Notes under the pieces: generated by a model
Told to the model about the DNA's origin: nothing
The model's database searches: none
What the model saw: the letters and a program-made list of their open reading frames with translations, nothing else
Program-made: the position numbers and the translations under genes
Shown: piece by piece, positions 24,048-33,873 of the stretch
Position numbering within the stretch: position 1 is the stretch's first letter
How the letters are laid out: every line of letters begins with the position of its first letter
Origin: Pseudomonadota bacterium
GTDB taxonomy: Bacteria > Pseudomonadota > Gammaproteobacteria > Burkholderiales > Burkholderiaceae_C
Direction of reading: 5' to 3'
DNA length: 39,743 bases
NCBI GenBank assembly: GCA_963205125.1
Contig: CAUJJO010000215.1
Location: 1 to 39,743 of the forward strand

Positions 24048-26267
24048 ATGGCGCGCCGCATCCGCATCACGACCCCCCTGGGGGAGGCCCTGCAGTTTCG
24101 CCAACTGCGCGGCCACGAAGCCCTGAGCGAACTCTTCGAACTCGAAGTCGACCTCCTGGCCGAAGACAAGAACATCGACCCCAAGGCCCTGCTCGGCCAG
24201 GGCGCAAGCGTCAGCATCCAGACCCAAAGCGGCGGCCTTCGCCACATCGACGGCATCGTCACCCGCTTTGGCCTGCAAGGGCAGGACCACCGCCACTACA
24301 GCTACCGCGCCACCTTGCGCCCCTGGCTGTGGCTGGCAAGCCTGAAGAGCGACTTTCGCATCTTCCAGTTCAAGACCGTCCCCGACATCCTGCGCGAAGT
24401 CCTCGGCCGCTACGGCAAGCCCTTCGAACTGCAACTGGCCCGCAGCTACCGCGCCTGGGAATACTGCGTCCAGTACGGCGAAAGCGACCACGCCTTCATG
24501 GCGCGGCTGTGCGAGCACGAAGGCATCTACTGGTACCACCGCCACGAAGCCGGCCAGCACACCCTCGTGCTCGTCGACGACATCGAATCGGGCCACAAAC
24601 CCCTGCCCGGAGGGGCCGCCATCCCCTTCCATCCGCCCGAGAAGGCCGCCGTTGCCGACAAGGAAAGCATCCACACCTGGCAAGTCCTGCAGGACGTACA
24701 CCCCGGGCGCCACGCCAACGACGACTACGACTTCAAGAAGCCGCGGGCGGATCTGGCCAATATGCGCCAGAACCCCCCCGGGCACGCCCATGACGGCTAC
24801 GAACAATACGAATGGCCCGGGGGCTACACCGAATTCGCCGACGGCGAAACCTACGCCCGGCTGCGCCTGGAAGAACACTTGAGCCCCCGCCACCTCGCGC
24901 GCGCCAGCAGCAACCGCGCAGAACTTGGCCCCGGCTACACCCTGCAGCTGCAGAACCACCCGCGCCAAGACCAGAACCAGACCTACCTCATCCTCGCCAC
25001 CCACTACGACCTGCACGAAAACCCCCAGGTCAGCGAAGGCTCGGGCCAAAGCGGCTCGCAGCAGAAATTCCAGCTCGTCCTGCAACCCAAGACCATCCCC
25101 TACCGCCCGCAGCGCACGACCCCCAAGCCGCGCACCCACGGCCCGCAGACAGCCGTGGTCGTCGGCCCCGCGGGCGAAGAAATCTGGACCGACAAGTACG
25201 GCCGCATCAAGGTCCAGTTCCACTGGGACCGTCTCGGGAACAACGACGAGAACAGCTCCTGCTGGGTGCGCGTGAGCACCTCCTGGGCCGGGCCCAACTT
25301 CGGCGCCGTCTTCGTCCCCCGCATCGGCATGGAAGTCATCATCGACTTCCTGAATGGCGACCCGGATTACCCCATCCTCACCGGCTGCGTCTACAACGCC
25401 AGCAACATGCCGCCCTGGGCGCTGCCGGACAACGCCACGCAAAGCGGCCTGCTCACCAGGAGCAGCAAGGGCGGAGCGCCAGGCGCGGGAATGAAGAACG
25501 GCGCCGGAGACGCCAACGCCATCCGCTTCGAAGACAAGGCGGGCCAAGAACAGCTCTGGCTGCACGCGCAGAAGGACCAGCTCACCGAAGTCGAGCACGA
25601 CGAAGACAAGTGGGTGGGCAACGACCGCAGGAAGACCGTCGACGGCCACGAGACCAACGTCATCCACAAGAACCGAACCGAGACGGTGGACTTGAACGAG
25701 ACGGTGACGATCGGGATCAACCGCAGCGTCACGATCGGTGGCAACAAGACCGAAACCATCAGCGGCGCCAAGGCGGAGACTGTCGCGCTGGCCAAGGCGC
25801 TCTCGATCGGCGGGGCCTACCAGGTCAGTGTGGGCGCCGCCATGAACGAGACGGTTGGCGGGGCCAAGCTCACCGAGGTGGCAGGGCAGCGAGGCGAGGT
25901 CGTGGGCCTGGGCAAATCCTTGTCGATCGGCAAGACCTATGCGCTGAAGGCGGGCGACGAGATTGCGCTGAACAGCGGCGCGTCGACGCTGTCGATGAAG
26001 AGCGGCGGCAGTGTCGATCTGGCTGCCAAGGAGATCCGGCTGCATACCGGCGGCGGCTACATTCTGATCAAGGACAGCGGCAGCATCGAGATCAGCGGCA
26101 GCGAGATCACCATCAAGACCGCAGGCGGCCAGGTCCACATCGACTCCGGCGGCGTGATCCAGGTTGCCGGGACGGACACGACGATGAAGGCGGGAGCCGG
26201 CAAGGTCAGCGTGGATCCTGGCGGAATCGTCGACATCAAGGGCCCGATGGTCAAGATCAACACCTGA
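24048..26267 (+). CDS. vgrG: T6SS spike protein VgrG (TssI)
   Basis: A 739-residue VgrG forming the trimeric needle tip. It has a gp27-like base (1 to about 350, with LRPWLWLASLKSDFRIFQFKT-type segments and HEGIYWYHRHEAG), a gp5 OB-fold (EEIWTDKYGRIKVQFHWDR, SCWVRVSTSWAGPNFGAVFVPRIGMEV), and a repetitive DUF2345-like beta-helix extension (GNKTETISGAKAETV, SLSIGKTYALKAGDEIAL). No extra enzymatic domain is attached. AGGAGG (24033-24038) supports the ATG. Codon choice changes near 25600-25680: GAA prevails before it and GAG after it. That suggests the C-terminal part has a different history. The PAAR effector follows by 16 bases. Confidence 0.97.
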   Translation: MARRIRITTPLGEALQFRQLRGHEALSELFELEVDLLAEDKNIDPKALLGQGASVSIQTQSGGLRHIDGIVTRFGLQGQDHRHYSYRATLRPWLWLASLKSDFRIFQFKTVPDILREVLGRYGKPFELQLARSYRAWEYCVQYGESDHAFMARLCEHEGIYWYHRHEAGQHTLVLVDDIESGHKPLPGGAAIPFHPPEKAAVADKESIHTWQVLQDVHPGRHANDDYDFKKPRADLANMRQNPPGHAHDGYEQYEWPGGYTEFADGETYARLRLEEHLSPRHLARASSNRAELGPGYTLQLQNHPRQDQNQTYLILATHYDLHENPQVSEGSGQSGSQQKFQLVLQPKTIPYRPQRTTPKPRTHGPQTAVVVGPAGEEIWTDKYGRIKVQFHWDRLGNNDENSSCWVRVSTSWAGPNFGAVFVPRIGMEVIIDFLNGDPDYPILTGCVYNASNMPPWALPDNATQSGLLTRSSKGGAPGAGMKNGAGDANAIRFEDKAGQEQLWLHAQKDQLTEVEHDEDKWVGNDRRKTVDGHETNVIHKNRTETVDLNETVTIGINRSVTIGGNKTETISGAKAETVALAKALSIGGAYQVSVGAAMNETVGGAKLTEVAGQRGEVVGLGKSLSIGKTYALKAGDEIALNSGASTLSMKSGGSVDLAAKEIRLHTGGGYILIKDSGSIEISGSEITIKTAGGQVHIDSGGVIQVAGTDTTMKAGAGKVSVDPGGIVDIKGPMVKINT

Positions 26268-26283
26268 GCAGGCAGTCGGACTC

Positions 26284-27168
26284 ATGAGCGGACAACCCGC
26301 AGCACGGGTGGGGGACATGCATACCTGCCCGATGGTCACTCCGGGGACGCCTCCGGTGCCGCATGTCGGCGGCCCCGTGCTCCCGCCCGGAGGCGTGACG
26401 GTGCTGATCGGGGCGCTGCCTGCCGCGCGAATAGGCGACATGTCGCTCTGCGTCGGCCCGCCGGATTCCATCGTCAAGGGGGCGTTTCCCGTCCCGATCG
26501 CTGGGAGCCCTGCCGCTCGCCTGGGAGACCAGACCGTGCATGGCGGCGTGGTCTCGATGGGCTGCCCGACGGTGTTGATTGGGCTGTCGGGCACCGCCGG
26601 CAATGTGCGCGTCGGGACGGACATGTGCAACGCTGCCGCAGGAGGCCGCGCTTCGGGGACCACGCAGCAGAGCTACAACAATTGCGGAGTCGAGTCGTCA
26701 CGGCAGCTCATCAATCGCGCGAACGGCAGCAACGTGAGCGAGAACCAGTTGCTGCAGACCGCCATCAACAAGCAATGGGCCAGCGGAACGCCGGGCTCAG
26801 CGCCCGTTTTTGCCGACGGCGGCACGGTGCCCGCGACGCGTCAGTCGATCCTTGCCAATGCAGGTCTTACGTCGACCGTGCAGGTCAATACGCCGGATGC
26901 GCTGGGCCTGGCGATGTCGCGCGGCCAGGGAACCATTGCCAGCATCGACGCTGCGCCGCTTTGGGGCGGCAGCACGCCGCCGGGCGCGCTTCACGCCGTG
27001 ACGGTGACGGGCGTGCAGTACGACGACGCAGGCAATCCCACCCACGTGGTCATCAACGACACCGGGACCGGGCTGTGCGGGCAGTCGGTACCGATCGCGA
27101 CTTGGAACGCGGCCGTGGCGGCCCATCCGGCCTCGCGCCTAAACGTCACCGACAAGTCCATTCTGTGA
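26284..27168 (+). CDS. PAAR-domain effector with C-terminal papain/C39-like cysteine peptidase domain
   Basis: A 294-residue protein in two parts. Residues 1 to about 105 form a PAAR tip (MHTCP, PVPHVGGPV, PAARIGD, PAARLGDQTVHGG) that caps VgrG. Residues about 120-294 resemble a papain-like or C39-like cysteine peptidase: a Gln pair (128-129) before the putative nucleophile Cys134 in NNCGVESSRQLI, His237 in GALHAVTVTG, and Asn258/Asp259 in VVINDTG. This order and spacing fit a Cys-His-Asn/Asp triad. T6SS papain-like effectors that cleave proteins in rival cells, and others that cut peptidoglycan, are known. The target here is unknown. The gene lies directly after vgrG and before a likely immunity gene. 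The peptidase call rests on motif reading only. Confidence 0.8.
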   Translation: MSGQPAARVGDMHTCPMVTPGTPPVPHVGGPVLPPGGVTVLIGALPAARIGDMSLCVGPPDSIVKGAFPVPIAGSPAARLGDQTVHGGVVSMGCPTVLIGLSGTAGNVRVGTDMCNAAAGGRASGTTQQSYNNCGVESSRQLINRANGSNVSENQLLQTAINKQWASGTPGSAPVFADGGTVPATRQSILANAGLTSTVQVNTPDALGLAMSRGQGTIASIDAAPLWGGSTPPGALHAVTVTGVQYDDAGNPTHVVINDTGTGLCGQSVPIATWNAAVAAHPASRLNVTDKSIL

Positions 27169-27309
27169 GCGTCCCTCGGTCCGGGTCCGGTTTGTGCGGG
27201 AGCCATGCCAAGAGTCAGCGCCGCATTTCCCGTCCCGCGCTGGCACCTGCTGGCGTGGTGTGCGGGTTGGCTGGCTGCAGGACGTGTCTGCGTCGCCAGG
27301 AGTAGCCCG

Positions 27310-27855
27310 ATGAGCGAGAGCATGCAGAGCTTTTCGAAGATGATGGCGCTGGGCCGCACGCTGACCGTCGATCAGGTGCCCGAGCAGTCGCGCCAGTCGC
27401 TGCCCGTGCCCGTGCCGGCGCGGCAGGACCGGCCATTGCGAGTGGCGTTCATGTTCTGCCCAGCGCAGGCACTGCCGGGTGTCACGCGAATGGCGCCGCC
27501 TAATCAGATGGCCTGGCTTGACCCTCGCAGCGGTGCGCTCCTAGGCATAAGGCCGGTGACGCCGACGTCTTTCGGGCAGTCTCACCCGCCGCGCGAGCCG
27601 CTGGGCGAATTCCGACTGGCGCAGGGCGTGACCGCCGAGAGCTACCTGGCCTTGCGCGAACGCCTCTTCCAGCTGTATGACCATCTGTTCCCCGTCTGGG
27701 CGGGCGAGACTCCCGCACCCGAGCAAGCGCGCTGGGGGCCCTCCGCACGCGAGTTCCTCCAGATTTTTGGGCAGGTCAGCGAGTCGCCACTGATTCCCTA
27801 TTACTACAGCCTGGGCAAGGACTTCTTCGACTGGATGCGTGCGCTGGCTCGTTGA
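27310..27855 (+). CDS. Putative immunity protein to the PAAR effector
   Basis: A 181-residue protein with no family I recognise. It starts MSESMQSFSKMMALG and contains VAFMFCPAQALPG, SYLALRERLFQLYDHLFPVW and the aromatic C-terminus LIPYYYSLGKDFFDWMRAL. No signal peptide is present with this start, consistent with a cytosolic inhibitor. Position right after an effector gene is the main argument for immunity. AGGAG at 27298-27302, seven bases before the ATG, supports 27310. An in-frame start at 27205 would add 35 residues with a hydrophobic stretch (WHLLAWCAGWLAAG) that could be a signal anchor, but its ribosome site is too close (GGGAG, 3 bases). Confidence 0.65.
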   Translation: MSESMQSFSKMMALGRTLTVDQVPEQSRQSLPVPVPARQDRPLRVAFMFCPAQALPGVTRMAPPNQMAWLDPRSGALLGIRPVTPTSFGQSHPPREPLGEFRLAQGVTAESYLALRERLFQLYDHLFPVWAGETPAPEQARWGPSAREFLQIFGQVSESPLIPYYYSLGKDFFDWMRALAR

Positions 27856-27956
27856 TCGACCCCGCCGACCGTGCTGCAGGATCTCGCGCCCGCGCGCTAT
27901 CCTTCGCCCCGGCATTCCCGCAACCGGTGCCATCGCCCGAGGAAAGACGACCCGGC

Positions 27957-29471
27957 ATGATCGTGCTGTCCGTGACGAGCTACAACGGCCAGAGGGCCGA
28001 GCCGGTCGAGGCCTGCTTCGACGAACTCGGCGGCAGCATCGGCCGTGCCGATGGCAACCTGCTGGTGCTGGCCGACCCGATGCGCAGCGTCTCGCGCGTG
28101 CACGCGCATGTCGCGTATCGCGGCGGCGCCTACACGATCGAGGACCGCGGCAGCAATCCGATCCAGGTCAACGGCAAGGTGGTCGGACGCGAGCGGCCGT
28201 GGCCGCTTGCCGCAGGTGACGTGCTGCGCATCGGCGGCTACGAGATCAGCGTGCGTGAACGCGTGCCGCCCGAGGCCGGGCGCGCCGTGGCGTCGCCGGC
28301 ACCGATGCCGGGCGCGGCGGCAGCGAACGCCATCCCGCCGGACTGGGATCCGATGGCCGGCACCACGGCGGCGCAGGCTGCGCCCAGGCCGTCGGTCGAG
28401 CCCCGGCCGAACCCCGCGCCCAAGGCCGTTGCGCCGCCCGTTGCGCCGGCCGTTGCGCCGCCCGTTGGCAGCTCGATCGACGAGCTCTTTGGCCTGGGCG
28501 AGCCGGTGGTGGTCGATGCCACCTTGTCGGGCTTCATCGACCTCACCGACGCGCCGCCTGCGCGCCCTGCGCCTGTCGACGCGGCGCCCGCGGCAGGTCT
28601 TGCGCCGGCTGCAGCGAACGGTGGCCTTGCCGTGGCCGCCGAAGCGGGCGCAGCGCGCGGCCGGCCCGCGCCGGTGGTGTCGTGGGACGGCGGCGGCGTG
28701 CGGGAGACCAAGGTCGTCGCCCCGGCCGCAGCGCCGGCACCGGGACCGGCACCCGCAGCGGCCACGCCCGCGGCGACTGCCGCGCCATCGCCCCGCCTTG
28801 CGCCGCGTTCCGCTGCGCCGCAGCAGGGGGCAGGTGTTGGCGACGACGCGCTGCTGCAGGCCTTCCTCGAGGGCTTGCGCACGGTCGACGCCGCGCCGCC
28901 GATCGCCCGCCTCACGCCGGAGCTGATGCGCCGCGTCGGCGCGCTGCTGGGCGAGTCGGTGCGCGGCGCGGTCGACCTGCTGCATGCGCGCGCCGCCGTC
29001 AAGCGCGAGGTGCGCGCCGAGGTCACGGCGATCCGGCCGCAGCAGAACAACGTCATCAAGTTCTCGCCGAGTGCCGCGGTCGCGCTGCAGTACCTGCTGG
29101 GCGAGGCCGCGCCCGGCTTCATGGGTGCCGAAGCGTCGATGCGCGACGCCTTCGACGACCTGCGCGCGCACGAGCTGGCGGTGATGGCCGGCATGCGCGC
29201 CGCGCTCACCGGCCTGCTGCAGCGCTTCGATCCGGCGCAGCTCGAAGGCCGCATCGTCGCCCGTTCGGCGCTGGGTTCGCTGCTGGCGGGCGGGCGGCGC
29301 GCGCAGTTGTGGGAGGCCTATCGCGAGCTCTTCGCCCAGCTCTCGGCCGAAGCGCGCGACGACTTCCACGAGGTGTTCGGCAACGCCTTCGTGCGCGCCT
29401 ACGAGGAGCAGATGCTCGGCCTGCACGAGGATCCGCTGGAGGCGCCGCGCACGCGCGCCGGGGAGGGCTGA
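27957..29471 (+). CDS. tagH: T6SS FHA-domain protein TagH (copy 2)
   Basis: A 504-residue paralogue of the product at 21404-23326. Its N-terminal FHA domain is canonical: SIGRADGNLLVL, then VSRVHAHV with the SxxH Ser and His intact, and GSNPIQVNG. A Pro/Ala-rich linker contains a three-fold VAPP/VAPA repeat. The C-terminal TagH domain shows LLQAFLEGL, VRGAVDLLHARAAVKREV and NNVIKFSPSAAVALQYLL, closely parallel to copy 1. The ATG at 27957 is preceded by GAGGAAA. Its stop overlaps the start of the phosphatase (TGATG), so the two are translationally coupled, which fits an FHA substrate/phosphatase pair. Confidence 0.92.
   Translation: MIVLSVTSYNGQRAEPVEACFDELGGSIGRADGNLLVLADPMRSVSRVHAHVAYRGGAYTIEDRGSNPIQVNGKVVGRERPWPLAAGDVLRIGGYEISVRERVPPEAGRAVASPAPMPGAAAANAIPPDWDPMAGTTAAQAAPRPSVEPRPNPAPKAVAPPVAPAVAPPVGSSIDELFGLGEPVVVDATLSGFIDLTDAPPARPAPVDAAPAAGLAPAAANGGLAVAAEAGAARGRPAPVVSWDGGGVRETKVVAPAAAPAPGPAPAAATPAATAAPSPRLAPRSAAPQQGAGVGDDALLQAFLEGLRTVDAAPPIARLTPELMRRVGALLGESVRGAVDLLHARAAVKREVRAEVTAIRPQQNNVIKFSPSAAVALQYLLGEAAPGFMGAEASMRDAFDDLRAHELAVMAGMRAALTGLLQRFDPAQLEGRIVARSALGSLLAGGRRAQLWEAYRELFAQLSAEARDDFHEVFGNAFVRAYEEQMLGLHEDPLEAPRTRAGEG
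28428..28463 (+). repeat. 12-bp in-frame tandem repeat in the tagH2 linker
   Basis: Three units of GTTGCGCCG(C/G)CC encode VAPP-VAPA-VAPP in the disordered linker of the second FHA protein. Because the unit is a multiple of three, copy-number change would alter linker length without breaking the frame. Confidence 0.8.
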
Positions 29472-30265
29472 TGCTGGCCGTCGAGATCGCGCTTCTCTCC
29501 GACCCGGGCGGGCGCTCCGGCAACGAGGACGCTTGCGGGCACTGGCATTCCGAGCGTCACCTCTGCTGCGTGCTGGCCGACGGCGCCGGCGGCCACGGCG
29601 GTGGCGATGTCGCCTCGCGGCTGGTCGTGCAGACGCTGCTGGGCGCCTTCGCCGACGCGCCCAGCGCCGACGGCGCGGCCCTGGCGCAACTGGCGCAGCG
29701 CGCCAACGAGGCGCTGCTGGCGCAGCGCGAGAGCGACGCACGGCTGCGCGACATGCACACCACGCTGGTCTGCCTGGTGATCGACTTCGTCGCTGCGCGC
29801 GCGCACTGGGTGCACGCCGGCGACTCGCGCCTCTACTGGTTCCGCGCGGGCCGCCTGCGCCAGCGCACGCTGGACCACAGCCTCGTGCAGGGGCTGCTGC
29901 AGGCCGGCGTGTTGACGCCCGAGCAGGCGCGCGCCCATCCGCGGCGCAGCGAGCTGCAGTCGGCGTTGGGCACGCGCGCGGAGGACTTGCGCATCGACGC
30001 CGCGGCGACGGTCGAGATCGAGCCGGGCGACGCCTTCCTGCTCTGCTCGGACGGCCTCTGGGAGTTCATCGACGACGACGCGATGCAGGCCGCGCTTGCG
30101 CGCTCCCGCACCGCCGGCGCCTGGGTCGCCGCGCTCGAGCAGGGCGTGCGCGAGGCCGCCCGCGGCCGCGCCACGCACGACAACTTCAGCGCGCTGGCGG
30201 TGCGCGTGCTGGCCCCCGACGACGGCGGGACGACGATCTTCCAGTCGGCCGTGGCGCCGGGCTGA
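29471..30265 (+). CDS. pppA: PP2C-family serine/threonine phosphatase, T6SS PppA
   Basis: A 264-residue PP2C/Stp-type phosphatase that would remove the phosphate placed on the FHA protein by PpkA. The metal-binding motifs are intact: SGNEDACG, LADGAGGHGGGDVAS, GDSRLYW, CSDGLWEF and THDNFSAL. No membrane segment is seen. Its ATG overlaps the tagH2 stop. It is the last gene of the rightward T6SS operon. Confidence 0.95.
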   Translation: MLAVEIALLSDPGGRSGNEDACGHWHSERHLCCVLADGAGGHGGGDVASRLVVQTLLGAFADAPSADGAALAQLAQRANEALLAQRESDARLRDMHTTLVCLVIDFVAARAHWVHAGDSRLYWFRAGRLRQRTLDHSLVQGLLQAGVLTPEQARAHPRRSELQSALGTRAEDLRIDAAATVEIEPGDAFLLCSDGLWEFIDDDAMQAALARSRTAGAWVAALEQGVREAARGRATHDNFSALAVRVLAPDDGGTTIFQSAVAPG

Positions 30266-30275
30266 GCGCGACGCG

Positions 30276-30306
30276 GCGCCGACCGCGCGCCGACCGCGCC
30301 CCGACC
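30276..30306. repeat. 11-bp tandem repeat between pppA and rlmJ
   Basis: GCGCCGACCGC occurs twice exactly (30276-30286, 30287-30297), then in a diverged third copy, in the 98-base space between convergent genes. Nothing else is visible there. Confidence 0.6.
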
Positions 30307-30363
30307 ATGCTCTGAGTCCGAGCGACCCTGAGCTCCGGCTCCGACGGCCGCCCAGGCGCCGCT

Positions 30364-31218
30364 TCAGCCGCTGGTTTCGCAGGCCCAGCCGGCGATGCGC
30401 GCGTCCTCGGCAAGCACCCGGGCCAGCCAGGGCAGGGCCTGGCTGAGCGCAGGCGCCAGCGTATGCGGCGGGTTGGCGACGAAGACCAGGCTGCCCAGCA
30501 GCCCGAGGCCGCGCTCGCGCGGCGCCTGCACCGTCAGCCGCGCCAGCAGCCAGCCCTTGGGCGCGACGCCGACGGCCGCGGCCTTCAGCCGTTGCGGCAG
30601 CCGCGCCGCCTCCACGAGTTGCACCTGCGGCAGCCAGATCAGCACCATGCCCTCGGCAAAGCGGCTGAGCGCCTCGCGCAAAGCGCCGAGCACGCGCGCG
30701 TAGTCGGTCTTCAGCTCGTAGGGCGGGTCGATCAGCAGCAGCCCGCGTCGCGTCGACGGCGGCAACTGCGCTTTCAGCACCGTGAAGCCGTCGGCCACCT
30801 GCACCTGCACGCGCGCGTCGCCGCGCATGCGGCCGGCGAGCTTGGCGTGGTCGGTCGGGTGCAGCTCGAAGAGGCGCAACTGGTCCTGCGCGCGCAGGAG
30901 CTGCTGCGCCAGCACCGGCGAGCCTGGATAGCGGCGCAGCGCCGGGCCCTCGTTGAAGCGGTGCAGCTGCTCGACGTAGGCCTGCACCGCAGGCGGCAGA
31001 TCGTCGCGATCCCAGAGGCGGCCGACGCCGCCCTCGTACTCGCGGTGCAGGCCGGCCTGTCGGCCACCCAGGCTGTAGGCCCCCGCCCCCGCGTGGGTGT
31101 CGATCACGCGGTAGCCCTTGTCCTTCTGGTTCAGGTGCTGCAGCAGGTGGACCAGCGTCAGGTGCTTGAGCACGTCGGCGTGGTTGCCGGCGTGAAAGGC
31201 GTGTCGGTAGGCGAGCAT
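30364..31218 (-). CDS. rlmJ: 23S rRNA (adenine2030-N6)-methyltransferase RlmJ
   Basis: A 284-residue RlmJ (YhiR family), close to the E. coli length of about 280. It has the family N-terminus MLAYRHAFHAGNHADVLKHL, the SAM-binding segment VIDTHAGAGAYSL and the catalytic motif LLLIDPPYE. It methylates A2030 of 23S rRNA. The ATG at 31218 gives the exact family start; the frame extends further upstream but without family similarity. It marks the end of the T6SS locus. Confidence 0.95.
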   Translation of the reverse strand: MLAYRHAFHAGNHADVLKHLTLVHLLQHLNQKDKGYRVIDTHAGAGAYSLGGRQAGLHREYEGGVGRLWDRDDLPPAVQAYVEQLHRFNEGPALRRYPGSPVLAQQLLRAQDQLRLFELHPTDHAKLAGRMRGDARVQVQVADGFTVLKAQLPPSTRRGLLLIDPPYELKTDYARVLGALREALSRFAEGMVLIWLPQVQLVEAARLPQRLKAAAVGVAPKGWLLARLTVQAPRERGLGLLGSLVFVANPPHTLAPALSQALPWLARVLAEDARIAGWACETSG

Positions 31219-31285
31219 GGGCGGACTGTGCCATGCCGGGGCGGCCCTGGGCGGCAGGGCCGGGTCCGGGAAGACGGGCATCGCC

Positions 31286-31304
31286 TCATGCAGGGATTGC
31301 ATGA
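31286..31304. promoter_or_regulatory. Inverted repeat TCATGCA-N5-TGCATGA
   Basis: A perfect 7-bp inverted repeat with a 5-base spacer, rich in A/T for this genome, lies 68 bases upstream of the rlmJ start and about 260 upstream of pckG. It has the look of a dimeric regulator site. Confidence 0.45.
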
Positions 31305-31475
31305 AGGCATCCGGCCCCGTGGTGCCCCTGGGCGGAAGCGGGGGGCACAATGCCCATCCCCTGCTCGCGCCACCGCTGCGGCAGGGCGCCTCCAGGCGTC
31401 GCCGCCACCCGCGAGCCGCGTCGTGGCGGCCTCGATCGATGACGCTCGCGGCATTCGGCGAGCCCCGCGCGCTCC

Positions 31476-31500
31476 GCCGCTCCGGCTTTTTCGGAGCGGC
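31476..31500 (+). other. Strong hairpin upstream of pckG
   Basis: A perfect 9-bp stem (GCCGCTCCG / CGGAGCGGC) with the loop GCTTTTT ends 65 bases before the pckG ATG. If transcribed, it would be a stable leader hairpin. The T-run lies in the loop, not after the stem, so it is not a standard intrinsic terminator. Confidence 0.6.
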
Positions 31501-31565
31501 ACGCCGCAGCGCCTCGCGGGCCTGGCCGAAGACCGTTCTTTCATTCGAGCCTGACTGGAGCCCAC

Positions 31566-33446
<1,881 letters not shown>

Positions 33447-33458
33447 GGCATGACGCGG

Positions 33459-33492
33459 GGCCCCGGGGCGCGTCGGGCGCCGCCCCCGGGCC
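33459..33492. terminator. Bidirectional stem-loop between pckG and a convergent gene
   Basis: A 12-bp stem with one mismatch (GGCCCCGGGGCG / CGCCCCCGGGCC) and a 10-base loop lies 12 bases after the pckG stop and 12 bases before the stop of the convergent gene. There is no T-tract, as is common for terminators of high-GC genomes. Confidence 0.55.
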
Positions 33493-33504
33493 GCCCGCCG
33501 GCCT

Positions 33505-33861
33505 TCAGTGCCTGAGCGTCTTCTCGGTGACGCCGGTGATCGTCACCTTGCCGCCGGGGGACGTCTTCACCTCATACGTGCGGACGTCCTCGCGGCCCTC
33601 CTGCAGGAGGTGGACCGCGTAGGAGTTGGTCGAGTTCTGCACGATGCGGGCGATGCCGCCGCCGCCGCGCGTCGCGTAGTTCCTGTCGACGTCGTCGAGG
33701 ATCGCCTGGTAGATGCAGATCGACTGCTTGATCGGGTCCATCTTGCACGTCCTCGCAGCAGGGGCTTGGGCTCTCGGGCTCGTCGGCAGGACAAGTCCGA
33801 GCGATCCGACACACAGGCCCAGGGCCGCGCCCAGGGCCGTGATCCGGGTTCTTCGCAACAT
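33505..33861 (-). CDS. Small exported hypothetical protein
   Basis: A 118-residue protein with a clear signal peptide (LRRTRITALGAALGLCVGSLGLVLP, likely cleavage after RAQA). The mature part of about 85 residues has two cysteines (TCKMDPIKQSICIYQAILDD) and a C-terminal beta-rich stretch (REDVRTYEVKTSPGGKVTITGVTEKTL). I do not recognise the family. GAGGAG precedes the ATG at 33861. It follows the gene at 33874-34224 by 12 bases, so the two may form an operon. Confidence 0.75.
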   Translation of the reverse strand: MLRRTRITALGAALGLCVGSLGLVLPTSPRAQAPAARTCKMDPIKQSICIYQAILDDVDRNYATRGGGGIARIVQNSTNSYAVHLLQEGREDVRTYEVKTSPGGKVTITGVTEKTLRH

Positions 33862-33873
33862 GACCAAGGCTCC

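Larger units (their letters stand above)
31219..31565. other. Divergent intergenic region rlmJ/pckG (347 bases)
   Basis: No gene is visible in this largest gap of the window. It holds two inverted repeats (31286-31304 and 31476-31500, listed separately) and must contain the promoters for both divergent genes, though I see no clear consensus -35/-10. Confidence 0.6.

Noticed and set aside
27205-27309. Extended N-terminus of the immunity gene with a hydrophobic stretch
   Set aside because: The ribosome site for 27205 is too close to the ATG, while 27310 has an ideal AGGAG; kept only as an alternative.
27852-27956. Longer TagH2 starting at a TTG overlapping the immunity stop
   Set aside because: The added 35 residues are low-complexity and the ATG at 27957 has GAGGAAA and begins at the FHA domain.
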